Source: Poronia punctata
Lineage: Eukaryota > Ascomycota > Sordariomycetes > Xylariales > Xylariaceae
NCBI GenBank assembly: GCA_022579005.1
Contig: MU401496.1
Location: 86,703 to 150,702, forward strand
Direction of reading: 5' to 3'
Length of the DNA: 64,000 nt
The notes beneath the pieces were generated by a model. The model was not told the DNA's origin. It saw only the letters and a list, made by a program, of their open reading frames with translations, and ran no database searches. A program made the translations under genes and the position numbers. Shown piece after piece: positions 13,001 through 24,040 of the stretch (position 1 is its first letter; every line of letters begins with the position of its first letter).

Positions 13001-14785
13001 CCTGTCGACAATCATGTCCAAGATGACGCCGGTCTCTTAATACACGTACCAACATACGCAAAGGAAGAGATATTCACCCAGGTTGGAATATATCTATCTA
13101 GTCTACTTTATAATTCCGTCTGCCACGCGTCCAATGGACCGCCGTACTGGATCTCGGGACGGGACGGCCTCACATCCTTCGGCGGCTATTCGCGTCGGCA
13201 CATTGTATTGTCCCAAACACCAAACAAGACGAAACAAAAAACAAAGTTCCTCCGAGTTCAGGACCAAGCCACTAGGTAGGTAGGTGTTAGCATACAAATG
13301 TGATGCTTCCGGTTCCGCCGGACAGGTATTCTGTGAAGCAAGAGGAAAACTACTTACCTAATGTACCCAAGGCTAGGTATCTATCCTACCGATTGATTCT
13401 GTCCTTTACTCATCCGGAAGTCGGGACCATCCATCCATCCATTATTCTCCCTTCCCTTCCCTTTCCGTGCCCGTTCCCGTTCCCGTTCCGCACTTCAAAT
13501 AAAAAGCAGAGAACTTACCTAACTCACAAGTAGATAGATCTCCACACTACCTACTTACCTACTACCTAACCCAAGAATACCCAAGGTCACCCAAGGTTAC
13601 GGGATTTATTCCTCTACTAGAAAAACCCGTCACTCCGAAAATGTTCCGGTCTAGGTTTTACCTAACCTACCTAACCTACCTACCTAGCTCAACCCCCCCC
13701 CCCCCCACCTTTGCCGGATATGAACGTAAATTGTAATGATTTAGAGTCCAGTTTTTAAAACAATGCTATGCTCTTATCTACATAGGTAGCTTACTTGATC
13801 GACCTGCTACTCTTAAGTCAGAAAGCATAGTAAATAATACCTATGCTAACGGAATGTCACGGCTTACAGAAACAAGTGTTGTAGGTACTCGAAATATCGG
13901 TACAATAGAATGTGATATCACATGGAATACAACACAATACAACCAACTAACCTAACTCCCTTTTTCAGTCGAAACAGCATATTAAATATCTTATTGTCAA
14001 AAGTATTTACCCTTCCAGGGATGTGACTGTATACCCAAACGGTAAGAAGTCTTCGGCTCCGCTTGCTTAATTGCCTGTTCCGAAAACACCATACCGGGAC
14101 TTCTTCCAACTAGGTAGTTTGGACATTGCGAGGACTCGGCTTCGAGTTGTCATCTTTGTATCAAAGATTGCGACACTTACGTCGCCATACTCTCTCACAC
14201 GGCCTACGCGGTCCCCGTCTCGTGCGCGCCAATCCCTATCTACATGATTACCATCGCCGGTACCAGGATGCGGGCGATATACAAAGGCTTCACATTGGTA
14301 GTCACAGGGTACAGATGGAGTTAGGTGCGGAGTTCCCTAAAAAAAAAAAAAAAACACAGGCCAACTACTTAGCAACATGACTAACACAACAAGGCACGAA
14401 ACAGACTTGTGGGACTCCATCCAAGTAGTACTTCACGATATATATATTTGCCGAAGATCTCCAGTGACTGGCGCATGGGTATAATATGATACAGTGATCT
14501 TCGAAAAGGAAAACACGACTTGGAGTGGGTAGTCGGATGGATTGATTAGACAGGGTGGGAGGTATGTTTGCAAAAGAAAAACAGCGCCGTGGCTTCGTGA
14601 TCCATGTGACCAAAACATGCTTGATTCTATAGTCATATCGTGATGGACAGACGAGAAACAAGCGCTCTTATTCACAATATAATTCAAAAGGAGATATACA
14701 GACGTAAAAGGGTCCTCAACAGCCTCGACGGGTGCTGATGATGATTTTGGGAGGGGTGTGACTCGTTGCTTGTCAAGCAATTAGC
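10038..14785. other. Long gene-free intergenic region
   Basis: About 4.7 kb without a credible gene on either strand. The first part is the tps1 promoter. Several CCCCT/AGGGG (STRE-like) words occur there, notably in the C-rich tract near 10830-10850, but short words like this are expected by chance. Other contents are a (GA)n run at about 12219-12231, repeated ACCT/ACCTA words around 13270, 13540-13570 and 13655-13690, a C run at about 13694-13707 and an A run at about 14340-14354. I see no RNA gene. Confidence 0.6.
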
Positions 14786-16344
14786 CTAGTAGTCGTAGCG
14801 GTAACATAGCGACCCGCTGAGTGTGGTCAGGGCATCTCCGACGGTGATATCAGGCATCAAGCCATTGGAGCTGAGCTTGGTGTCCAACGTAATCTGGGTG
14901 CACGGGCTCTTCTTGTCGGCGCAACCGCTGATAGTCTTGTGACGCTCCGGGCTGCCGTTCTGCCAGATACGGAAAGTGTGGTCGACAAAGGTGTGGTGCA
15001 TGAAGAAGATCGGGTCGCCGACCGAGGACGAGACCTCGGCCATGACAGCGCCGATACCGTTGTGGCCGTAACCGTGAGGTCTAAGAAACCATGTTAGCAA
15101 CTATTGTTTATCACCTGACCCACAATGTGCCCTGGTTGGAAGGAGAGCGTCGAGAAGAGAAAAAAAAAAAAAAAAAGACATACCCTAGTTCAAAGCAGTT
15201 GCGGAAATCTTCGTATGAGTTGCGAGACAGGCAGCTGTTGGTGAAGTCTTTGTTGCACTGCGCAGTCTGGCCCTCATCTCCAGCTCGGGAAAGACAGTGC
15301 TCCTGGTTAGCACTGCCGGGACCAACGTGCAGCTTCTCGCCGGCGAATTCCTAAAGATATAATTAGTCTTCTATCGAGGCCAGTCGACACATTTTTTTTT
15401 CAGATTTGGCTACGTACACCTGACACGATGCATGTGCCCTCGTTATTCGACGTCTTCAAAGGAAGATGGCCGAAATAATCCTCGGTGAAGATGCTAGATT
15501 TGGCAAAGTTACCGGCGTGCTTGGTCTCGTCCCACCAGGGCATGGCACGGTCGAATGAGCACTCTTCGCGGAGTAGCTGCTCGAAGACCCAGACAAAGTA
15601 ACGGTGCCACACGAGGAAAGCGGCAGTCTGGTGAATGTCGGCCGTCATGCCACGGTGAACCGACGCGAGATCCTCATAGAGGCTGGTGGAGCCAGGGTAC
15701 TTGCTACCACGCGAGGGCTTGCCCTGAAGACACGAGATGGCCTTGACAAAGGCCTTGCGATCGCTTGCGCTGTAGCTGTCCCATTCGACGCGGATATTGG
15801 GATTGCTGGGGTTGCAAGAGGCCGACTTGTTGGCGTCTCCGCCGGTGAAAAACAGGTTGTTGTTGGGCTTCTCGCTACCAGTGGGAACCTTGGTGTTGGT
15901 ATTGACACCCTGGTGAGGCTTCGGAATCTTGAAGGCGTCGGCAAGATCCTCGAGGACATCCTTTTGGTCCTCTCTCCAATCCTCAAACTTGTCCTTGGCA
16001 TCGCTCTTGAACTCCTTCCAGTCCTCTCTCTGGTCGGCGATGTTTTCCTTGATCTTCTCGCCCAGCTCCTCCAGATTGTCCCAGATGGTCTCGAGAACGA
16101 CGCGGGGGTGGTCCAAGAAGTTTCCTCGCTCGTCCATAGGTCCATCGTTGAACATGCCCTCGTCAAACAGCTTCCGGGTTGGTTCATCGGCATTGTCCAG
16201 AATCTCGTGGGGGTCGAGAGTAGGGAAGGCAGACCAACTGGACAAGTCTACCAGGCCGGCATGTCTGTGAGAGGTTGTGGGCACGACCAAAGCCGAGACG
16301 GTTGCGGCGCCGTAAACGGCTTGGGACGCAAAGGAGTATCGCAT
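14786..16344 (-). CDS. Secreted tyrosinase (type-3 copper oxidase)
   Basis: Exons 16344-15418, 15350-15184 and 15080-14786 (minus strand) give about 462 aa. A signal-like N-terminus (MRYSFASQAVYGAATVSALVV) precedes the domain. CuA ligands are H230, H238 and H247 in VHRGMTADIH and LVWHRYF. The CuB site has PHGYGHNG (H367, H371) and DPIFFMHHTFVDH (H393/H394). The enzyme oxidises monophenols and/or diphenols to quinones with O2. Residues about 82-138 form a highly charged, helix-prone insert (repeating EDWKEF/FEDWRED words) between signal and catalytic domain, not part of the standard fold. The protein ends shortly after the CuB region, so the long self-inhibiting C-terminal domain of classic fungal tyrosinases is absent. 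The start is the first ATG in frame. Introns GTACGT..TAG and GTATGT..TAG keep the frame. Pigment formation or phenol oxidation are both possible. Confidence 0.92.
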
Positions 16345-19300
16345 GATGGGCACGAACAATCGCTTGGATTGTTCGGTATGAAACGAGTGGAATATCGTAA
16401 ATTACGATGAATTAGGTTTGCCCTCGATGCGAAAGACTCGTCGAAAGGAAGAAAGCGATTATACAGGCGGGCAAGATATTATGTCTATATGTATGGGTAC
16501 AGTAGATATGTGGTGGTGGGCGGCTAGCATGGCAGACGGGAAAAGGAGTGCGAGTCAAACGGGGCCCTCCTTTAATATCCCAATTGGTAGAGGTTCGTCG
16601 ATCGTCATTTTCCAAGGCAGTCGTTGCATGGTGTGTTGGAGAGCGCCAGGCGGTTTCTGCTAGTCTCTGAGTCGCTGTTGTGGGGTAGCAGTGCCGGGTC
16701 TAGGCAGATCGGCAGCATTCCGAACCCTAAATGGTCAACAATCCCAGCAAGCCCAGCAATCCCAGGGTCTTGTTTGACCGTGTCTGGCATGGGAGCATTG
16801 AGAGATAATATCTCCGAGCAACCGCACCTACCGCTATAGTTCAGGCTAGGGCCGCTTGTTTCATCCCTCTGTGGGAGAGATCACCAGCCTATCGATTTTC
16901 TAATAATATTTCTTTTCGGCCATTTTTACTGCACTGTTGTACTTGGTATCTCTGCGATACACCGACACTGAAAGGTACCCTAATCAAGTAGATAGGAGAG
17001 TAGATTAGAATGGATCAAAATGATACGACCTGTCATGCTGGCTAAAGGGGTCCAAGGGGCTTTCAAAAAAAAAAAAAAAGGCTGGTGTTTTGCATATGTT
17101 CGTTGCCGGCAACAAATTGCCTTGTTGACAACTTCAGATAACGCCAACATAGGACGGCGGCACGGCCAATGCCTTGGAAGGCTTCATTTTCGCCATCTTC
17201 GGCATGTTACAGTCGTGCTATCAAGAGCAGATTCAATCGTCATCTCGCATCGTGAACCGGCTTTCTCACCATGTCAAAGAAGCAGTTGTCGCCTGTATAG
17301 TCCTGGCGCTCGATGATCCCATCGTCATGTCTCGTCGTATGCATACGACTCTACTGTCAACCTGCAGGTTTGCAGCTCAAGTTGGTGGCGACTGTACGGT
17401 TGTTTTGATGCCTTGGTTGTCTTTATTGACCCAAATTCGGCCAAACACCGCTGCATACCATCCTCACGATCGATTCATATTAGGCAGTAGGCATTCCTAG
17501 AAAAGGTGATGGCCGGGGGGGTTGATAGGTCAGGTATTCTTTACAGAAGTGGTGCCGACCTGCCCGGTCGGGCTTTGGATGCGATATCGACTTCCTAGAA
17601 TGGCAGGCGAATGCCCATAGTACTACCTACCTACTTACCTACCTCCCCAAGACTAAGAGCCATTGTATTACACGTACCTACTTGCTCATGCGGGGTTGAA
17701 GGTCTGCGCAGCATGGACCAAAAACCCCCAAAACCTCGAGAAGAGGGGAAGGCGCACCTAGTCTTAAAATGTCAAGATATCGCGGTATGACGTTGAGTGA
17801 CTGCTATTGAATTCTAATCCTTCCACGATACCTACAGGTTAAACGATGCAATAAACTCTACATCTGGTGCCAAAGAGCAAGTGATGAACACGTCCCGTGT
17901 CGATTCATACAATATTTCATCTAGGTTCCTCTGCCCCTCCGTGGTCACTCTGTACGGGTGTTGATATCTAAATCACCTAACCTACAACGCCTTCTCACAT
18001 TCCAGTCTAAAACGATAAAAGCTTGAACAAAGACCCCAAGGCTGTCTATTACATGATATTATATCAGATATACCTGTACATGAGTTACTGCGCATGGTAG
18101 AACTTTAGTGTTATTCGTCGTCGCTTGTAGGTTAAGTTGTCGTCACCGAGCGTGCAATTCCAGTCGGTCGGGCCGCATACACGAGATGCAACTGCATGCT
18201 TACAACGTGGTTATGACGTCCTATGCGACGATAGCCGACTGCCATCATCGCAAAGGTAAAAACGACGTTTCTGGATGAAGCATCTTGATGTTCTGCCATC
18301 TACGGTATCGCGAGAATCTTCGGATGACTTCAAATGGTGAGAGTGAATGCTGATCTCGCGACCAGACACAACGGCAGAAGATCTGCGCTGCATCTGGCTC
18401 TAATGCTTCTTCACTCTGTCGATCCGATATAGCACGACAAATCACACGACACTTCAAGGCAAGCTTACGGCGTTGTCTGTCTTCTGCTTCCCTTATGCTT
18501 CATGACTTCATTCGGATAAGGTGCCGTAGTGTATCTCTGTCTTGACGTGGCCGTCTTGTTTTTACACACAACCTTGTTTTTGGTAAAAATGTAAAATATC
18601 ATGCAGCGACCTGTCCGTCATGATGATAGCATAGCAAACCAAGCGATATTGGTAATCGCGCAACATGTAAGTAACTAAAACTCTCACCGATCGTCGAAAC
18701 GATTCTCAACGTCGCAGGGGAACGGGGAACTCATACATTACCCCTCATCGGAAATTCGGTAACACGTTCACGTTTATTCTTCTGTCGAGCGCCACATCGC
18801 TATCGTGGGAAGAATAAGGCGAGGTCACTAATGGCTGTCTCAATCGTCCTCGCCGTTTCTCGAGGCTGTGGCTCATTATGCAAGCCTAGAGTAGCACGTT
18901 TCTAGGTGTAGTCCACGATGATTGCTCTAATTAGAATACTAACGTCTAGGAGCGCGAAAGGAATCAGCAACTCGAACCTCTACCTCACATATTACCACGT
19001 CGGAAAACCTCCAGACCTCAAATACATAAGCAGTCCAGGAGAGTCCGACGAGCCCGTAACTGGCCTATTTACCCATCCGGTTCCGACTTCAAACTCTGGA
19101 CGACGGCTAGTCCGTTTGTTATCCCCACATCCAAGTGAACCCGGACATTTGCTGACAGGTATCGGTCCACAGCTGTTTCACCCACCTCCCTAGTCCCTAG
19201 CCCCGATAATTATCACCGGGGGCCGAATCCAACCGGCCACGACCTTCCGATTCAAAGCAACTTACCCCCTAGTAGATGCAAGAAATTTTATAGCCGAAGG

Positions 19301-21001
19301 GCACAAGGGATCAAATTCGAGATTCAACTAAGTCCACTACGAGCTATAAGTCAAGGTGGGAGCAGTCAATGTTACTGATTATATAAATAGCACAAACAGA
19401 CAACCAGTGGTTTGCAGAAAAAGGAGGTCTAACCAAAGCCAGGTGCCAGATATTGAAGTAAGACACCTCAAGACCTAACCTAGACCTTTTGCTTTTGTAA
19501 AATTACGAATACACAAGCACGCGTTGTCTGACAAGAGCGCGAACGAACAGAAATTAGCTGACCAACTCAAGACATGAAGAGTTCTTGCACCTAATCCATG
19601 TCCTTTGCTTAAATTGTAACATGTGCAATGTTGCGATGCGAAATACGAGAGCAATAAGAAGCGGGATGTAGGACTGCCCCGAGTTTAAAAGCTGATTCGC
19701 CAGGCATACGGGTATGCCTTTTCAGGAGGCAGGCAGGAAGAGACGGCACCAAACTATCAAGCGACCTCAACTACGAATTGCCTTACTAACCTACTTGGGT
19801 TAGGTTAGCAGTTAGATAAAGGCATGGTCACCCGCTCCTCCCCCATGTTGATGGCGAAGCAGTGCAAGTGATCGCCTTTTTGGTTCCACTTGTAGAACAA
19901 GCCAAACACCAAGATTTTACGTACTTGTACTGCTCAGGCCACCATACGCGTAATGACAAGAAACGGTATGAGGGACGATGCCAAAGTTCCAACCCCACGG
20001 GTCGTGAAAAAATACATATCAGTTGAACTTCTAACCATGTCTGCAAATGCATGGCATAATGGGGAATTGAGAGTCATGGATCACGCTTGACGCATCCAAG
20101 ACCTTTCGTCTCCCCCAATAAAACTCTGTGGGGGAGGAAGGACGGGGGGCTCGCCTTTTATGAATCATTACTCGCTCACGATGATTGAAGGCCAACTACT
20201 ACAACGTATAACTCGTAGTCTCATATATCTAAATTAATAACATAACAGTAGGTCAAAGAGCCTTGAGATTTGTGTGCAATCGTTCCCGTCAATTTGGTTC
20301 AACATACCTCTACCATATGATGTCTTATTACTGCCAATACCTACTCGTACGCGTATGCGGAGGTATCCACATCGGCATTTCAACTCACGCTACCTTACAC
20401 TGACCAGCTGACACTGACCAGCTGACAGTGACCAGCTGACAGTGACCAAAAAGGAGAAGCTCCAAAGAAATACCGGTTATCGAAAATACACGAGACAAGA
20501 GCTCTTTTCATCGAAAGAGTCAACATCAACTCTGGTTCATAGTGTTCTAACGAGGCAGGCATCCCGGGAAATATTCGATTTGACTCACATCTCACGTACA
20601 GCTCCATGTCCCAATTGCCAATTGACGTTGCGCGCGCTCAGGTTGCATGTAGTAAGCGAGGTTTCGCCATGTTCGCATTGGTCTGCCCAAGAAAGTCCTG
20701 CTCCACAAAGCCAAGCAATCGAGGAAGACACGGAAGACAAACCCCTTGTTAAACGAGATACGCTGGCACCGATCGGGGTCGGGGTCGGGATCAACCGGCC
20801 GAGAGCGAAGCGAAGTGAGATGGGATATCATTCTCGGATCTTGAAAAGGTAAGAATATAAGACTGTCGGGCTCATGGCAACCGAAACAGTTAAAACACTC
20901 TGAAATAAATAAGTAAACTCTTTTGAAAGAAGCTTGACTCTATAGCATCAAAAGTGTCAGTATCTTGACATAATCATCAAAAGCACCAAGCCAAGCCCCC
21001 G
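16345..21001. other. Long gene-free intergenic region
   Basis: About 4.7 kb without a supportable gene. It contains an A run at about 17066-17079, ACCTACCT words near 17622-17645 and the 14-bp tandem repeat at 20398-20448 (separate entry). The first few hundred bases should be the tyrosinase promoter and the last few hundred that of the FAD monooxygenase. No tRNA-like fold was found. Confidence 0.6.
20398..20448. repeat. 14-bp tandem repeat with E-box in each unit
   Basis: About 3.6 head-to-tail copies of CACTGACCAGCTGA (two units have CAGTG in place of CACTG). Each full unit contains the palindrome CAGCTG, at 20405, 20419 and 20433, exactly 14 bases apart. It lies about 550 bases upstream of the FAD monooxygenase start at 21002. 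Confidence 0.9.
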
Positions 21002-22609
21002 ATGCAAAAGCAAACCGATGTCCTGATAGTCGGCGGCGGCCCAACGGGCATGACGATGGCTCTCGAGCTGGCCAGTCAAGGGGTCTCGTTCCGCATCATC
21101 AACAAGGCGAAGGAGCGTTCACCGTACAGCCGCGCTCTTGTCGTGCAACCTCGATCGTTGGAGCTTTTCGATCGCCACGGCCATGTCGAACAGCTCTTAG
21201 CCGAGACCATGACGATGAGAGCGGTGTCCATGTGCGTGTCCGCCGCACGGGTGGCGGATATAAACGTCGCCGATTTCCATATACCAGGCACAAAGTTTCC
21301 TACCGCCATGACCGTAAGCCAATACGAAACCGAGCGATGGCTGGAGAAGGGTTTGGCAAAGCGTGGGGTCCAGGTCGAAATGGGTGTTCGAGCCGAGAAC
21401 ATCACACAGGATTCAGACGGTGTTACGGTCACTCTTGTCAGCGAGGATGGAGGCGAGGAGGAGGAGGAGATACGTGCGAAATATGTCGTCGGGGCCGATG
21501 GTGCACATAGTACAGTTCGTCATGCGGCTACGAACCTCACATTCGACGGTGATGCGTATCCGCAGGAATTCATTCTTGCTGATACATATATGGACACGGA
21601 GCTGCCCGGTCCCCGGGCGTACATGTGTTTCGGCCGGGGCGTGTTGATTGTGTTACCGCAGAAGGGTGACCTGGTACGACTTGTCGTCTCTCGCCCTGGA
21701 CAGGATAATACGCGAGAACCTAGACTCGAGGACTTTCAAAATTTTGTCAACGAGATCTTCCCGGGTAGTGCCCGACTACACGACCCTGTATGGGTCACGC
21801 GCTTCAGACTCCACCACCGGGGAGTCAACAGCTATCGAGACGGGAGGCTGTTCGTGGCCGGCGACGCCGCTCATATTCATTCACCTGCAGGCGGTCAAGG
21901 CATGAATACGGGAATACAGGACGCGGTGAACCTCGGATGGAAGTTGGCTGCCGTTCTCCGCAACGAAAAGCCCGAGTCCTTCCTCGATAGCTATCATAAA
22001 GAACGACATCCGGTGGGACAGTATCTACTGAATAGCACGGACCGAGCCTTTACGTATGTGACTTCGACGAACCCCGTTTACTTATTCTTCCGGAACCTCC
22101 TCCTCCCTTGGATAATGCCCTTGGTGGTGAGGCAGAAATCCAGAGTGTTACGACAGTTGATGTTCATATCGCAACTCCGGATCAGATACCGACATAGTGA
22201 CATCGTTGGTACCGGTGCTGGTTACTCAGGTCCCATCAGGGGAGGGGATAGACCACCGGACGGCAAGATTATAAATCGGGACGGAACTGAGCAATGGCTA
22301 TCCGATCTGCTGAGGCCCGCGAGCCATCATCATCTCGTGCTATTCTCTGGATCCGTCCCGGGTCAAGCTGGGGAAGGCGACTTACATCGTGCCGAAACGA
22401 AGTTCCTCGAGGAGGCGAAAACGGCAGTAAAGGTCCACACGATATTTAGCGGAGACAGCGACAGGCAAGTCGGATACGTTGATGTAGGAAGGGCTCTTCA
22501 TGCTGCATACGGATTCAACAATGGTGGTTACGTTCTTATCAGACCAGATGGTTATGTTGGCCATATTGGTCCCTTGACGGCCGTTGAGGAGGCGAGTAAG
22601 TGGCTGTAA
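21002..22609 (+). CDS. FAD-dependent aromatic hydroxylase (PheA/TfdB type)
   Basis: A single exon of 535 aa. The N-terminus has the Rossmann motif VLIVGGGPTGMTMALEL (GxGxxG at residues 11-16). The middle has the DG motif VGADGAHSTVRH (about 163-173). The GD motif AGDAAHIHSPAGGQGMNTGIQ (about 286-305) binds the FAD ribityl/pyrophosphate. The C-terminal 130 residues resemble the thioredoxin-like third domain of phenol hydroxylase-type enzymes and include YVLIRPDGYVGHIG. These group A flavoprotein monooxygenases use NAD(P)H and O2 to hydroxylate phenolic rings. In fungi they serve aromatic degradation or polyketide tailoring. The true substrate is unknown. No introns interrupt it, unlike most neighbours. 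An E-box repeat lies upstream. Start choice: first ATG, a few bases after a C-rich leader. Confidence 0.9.
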   Translation: MQKQTDVLIVGGGPTGMTMALELASQGVSFRIINKAKERSPYSRALVVQPRSLELFDRHGHVEQLLAETMTMRAVSMCVSAARVADINVADFHIPGTKFPTAMTVSQYETERWLEKGLAKRGVQVEMGVRAENITQDSDGVTVTLVSEDGGEEEEEIRAKYVVGADGAHSTVRHAATNLTFDGDAYPQEFILADTYMDTELPGPRAYMCFGRGVLIVLPQKGDLVRLVVSRPGQDNTREPRLEDFQNFVNEIFPGSARLHDPVWVTRFRLHHRGVNSYRDGRLFVAGDAAHIHSPAGGQGMNTGIQDAVNLGWKLAAVLRNEKPESFLDSYHKERHPVGQYLLNSTDRAFTYVTSTNPVYLFFRNLLLPWIMPLVVRQKSRVLRQLMFISQLRIRYRHSDIVGTGAGYSGPIRGGDRPPDGKIINRDGTEQWLSDLLRPASHHHLVLFSGSVPGQAGEGDLHRAETKFLEEAKTAVKVHTIFSGDSDRQVGYVDVGRALHAAYGFNNGGYVLIRPDGYVGHIGPLTAVEEASKWL

Positions 22610-23064
22610 GGAAGACCTCGGCTCGAAACATGTACATTATTTTTCTGTTACATAAAGATACCCCTCTCTTTCTTAGAGTTTATTGTTTTTCGCAATATAC
22701 CACATATTTAGCCCTAACGTTTTTGTTTAAAGCAACATGCTTAAACTTTCTTTGTATTAACTATGCATAACGGGCAAACATGCAGTACCTGTTGGAAGAC
22801 AAAGGCCTCGTTCCTGTTGTTCTTGCGTCCTTTGTCTTTCCTTCTCTATTGTTCGGCTTTTCTTGTCAGCAAGACTGTTCTATTACAACAATGAAGAGCG
22901 GTACAGAGGTCACAGAAATATAAACCTCTAGAATAACCTTTTCTTTTCCCAACCACATTCGATTTCGTACGAGAACTCATCCGAAACCCTATTAAGAGAA
23001 TTACATTACCTCACTTACACTACAGGCCAAAAGGTCTATATATATATATAACCCCGTCGAAACA
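22610..23064. other. Intergenic, no gene seen
   Basis: Contains the 3' UTR of the monooxygenase and the leader of the next gene, including a (TA)n tract at about 23037-23050. No gene, RNA or repeat beyond that. Confidence 0.6.
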
Positions 23065-23796
23065 ATGTCGAGCTACGAAAACAAACAAATCATAGCCGCA
23101 AGAATAAAAGCGCTTCCGAGAGCCGACAGAGAAACGGCGCGATACGAAGAATACCTTCGCGAGAAATGGGACATTACGGATCCCATGCCCGACTCTTTCG
23201 ACCCGGAAAGGCTCGAGGCGATGTTTCAGGCGAGGAGGAGACGCGAGAATGGTCCGGTACGGCGGGAAGAAAGGCCTCGTAGTATCTCCGAGTTGGACTC
23301 CACAATTCCTGTCCCAGTTCCCGAGGTAGATTCCACAATTCCCGTCACCGTACCTGTTATTCCTGAGCTAGATTCCACCCCCCTCGCCGAACTAGACGCC
23401 ACCAACGGGATCGAAGCGCTCATATGCACAATCGAGAAAATGTACACGACGGACGCCAACATCGATTACGATGGTGAAGGCGCTACATGTGCACCGCCTT
23501 CTTCTTCAAAGTCGAAGCCGAGGTCGGGAAGAGATTGCGGTGCATGTACGTTGGAATCGGAAGCTGAATGCGGACGTGGACGTGGACGTGTGCCTACGCC
23601 TCGTATCAGGGCTGGATCGAAACCGCCGCTTAGTAAGAGTGCGTTTGTAGAGGGTGGTGTACCTTGTTTGAATAAGGATTGTAGCGGGGATTGTGCGAGG
23701 GTCGCGAAGCAGAAGTATTTCCCTTTTCAGAATCGTACGAGAAGGAGGTCTAGGTCGGGATCGAGTTCGAGTTCGAGATCGAGGGGGAGGTCGTGA
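23065..23796 (+). CDS. Hypothetical protein with Arg/Ser-rich tail
   Basis: A single exon of 243 aa that I do not recognise. Residues 1-75 are charged and probably helical (ENKQIIAARIKALPRADRE, RLEAMFQARRRRE). Residues about 75-115 hold a degenerate repeat of E-[LV]-DSTIPV with alternating Pro-Val. Then comes a Cys-containing segment (CGACTLESEAEC, then CLNKDCSGDC) and a basic tail of RRRSRSGSSSSSRSRGRS type. No signal peptide or membrane segment is present. The tail resembles RS-type nuclear or RNA-associated proteins, but low complexity makes that weak evidence. Base composition is like the neighbours and the frame is uninterrupted, which supports a real gene. It sits between two FAD monooxygenases without an obvious functional link. 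Confidence 0.6.
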   Translation: MSSYENKQIIAARIKALPRADRETARYEEYLREKWDITDPMPDSFDPERLEAMFQARRRRENGPVRREERPRSISELDSTIPVPVPEVDSTIPVTVPVIPELDSTPLAELDATNGIEALICTIEKMYTTDANIDYDGEGATCAPPSSSKSKPRSGRDCGACTLESEAECGRGRGRVPTPRIRAGSKPPLSKSAFVEGGVPCLNKDCSGDCARVAKQKYFPFQNRTRRRSRSGSSSSSRSRGRS

Positions 23797-24040
23797 AAAG
23801 TGGAAGGGGAGAGTATAGATGTGTTGAAGGTTAAGTACTTGATAGAAATATCTGCTTAAAGGTAACTTGTTTTTGGTAATCCCGTTTGTTAGTTTATCAT
23901 AGTAGCATTTTGTGACAATACATCTAAGTAGGGTATAGATAGAACTGCCTACCGAATCAATCCCATCATATATCGAAACGGATGTGTTTCTACAAATACA
24001 CCCATCCCCCCTTTAAATACCCTACCCATCAGATTCGATA

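Noticed and set aside
15604..16410. 268-codon open frame antisense to the tyrosinase
   Set aside because: It mirrors the GC-rich coding sequence of exon 1 and has Leu/Val/Gly-rich translation without family motifs.
17020..17500. Overlapping frames of about 100 codons
   Set aside because: They overlap in different phases, have no splice-linked continuation, and show no recognisable domain.
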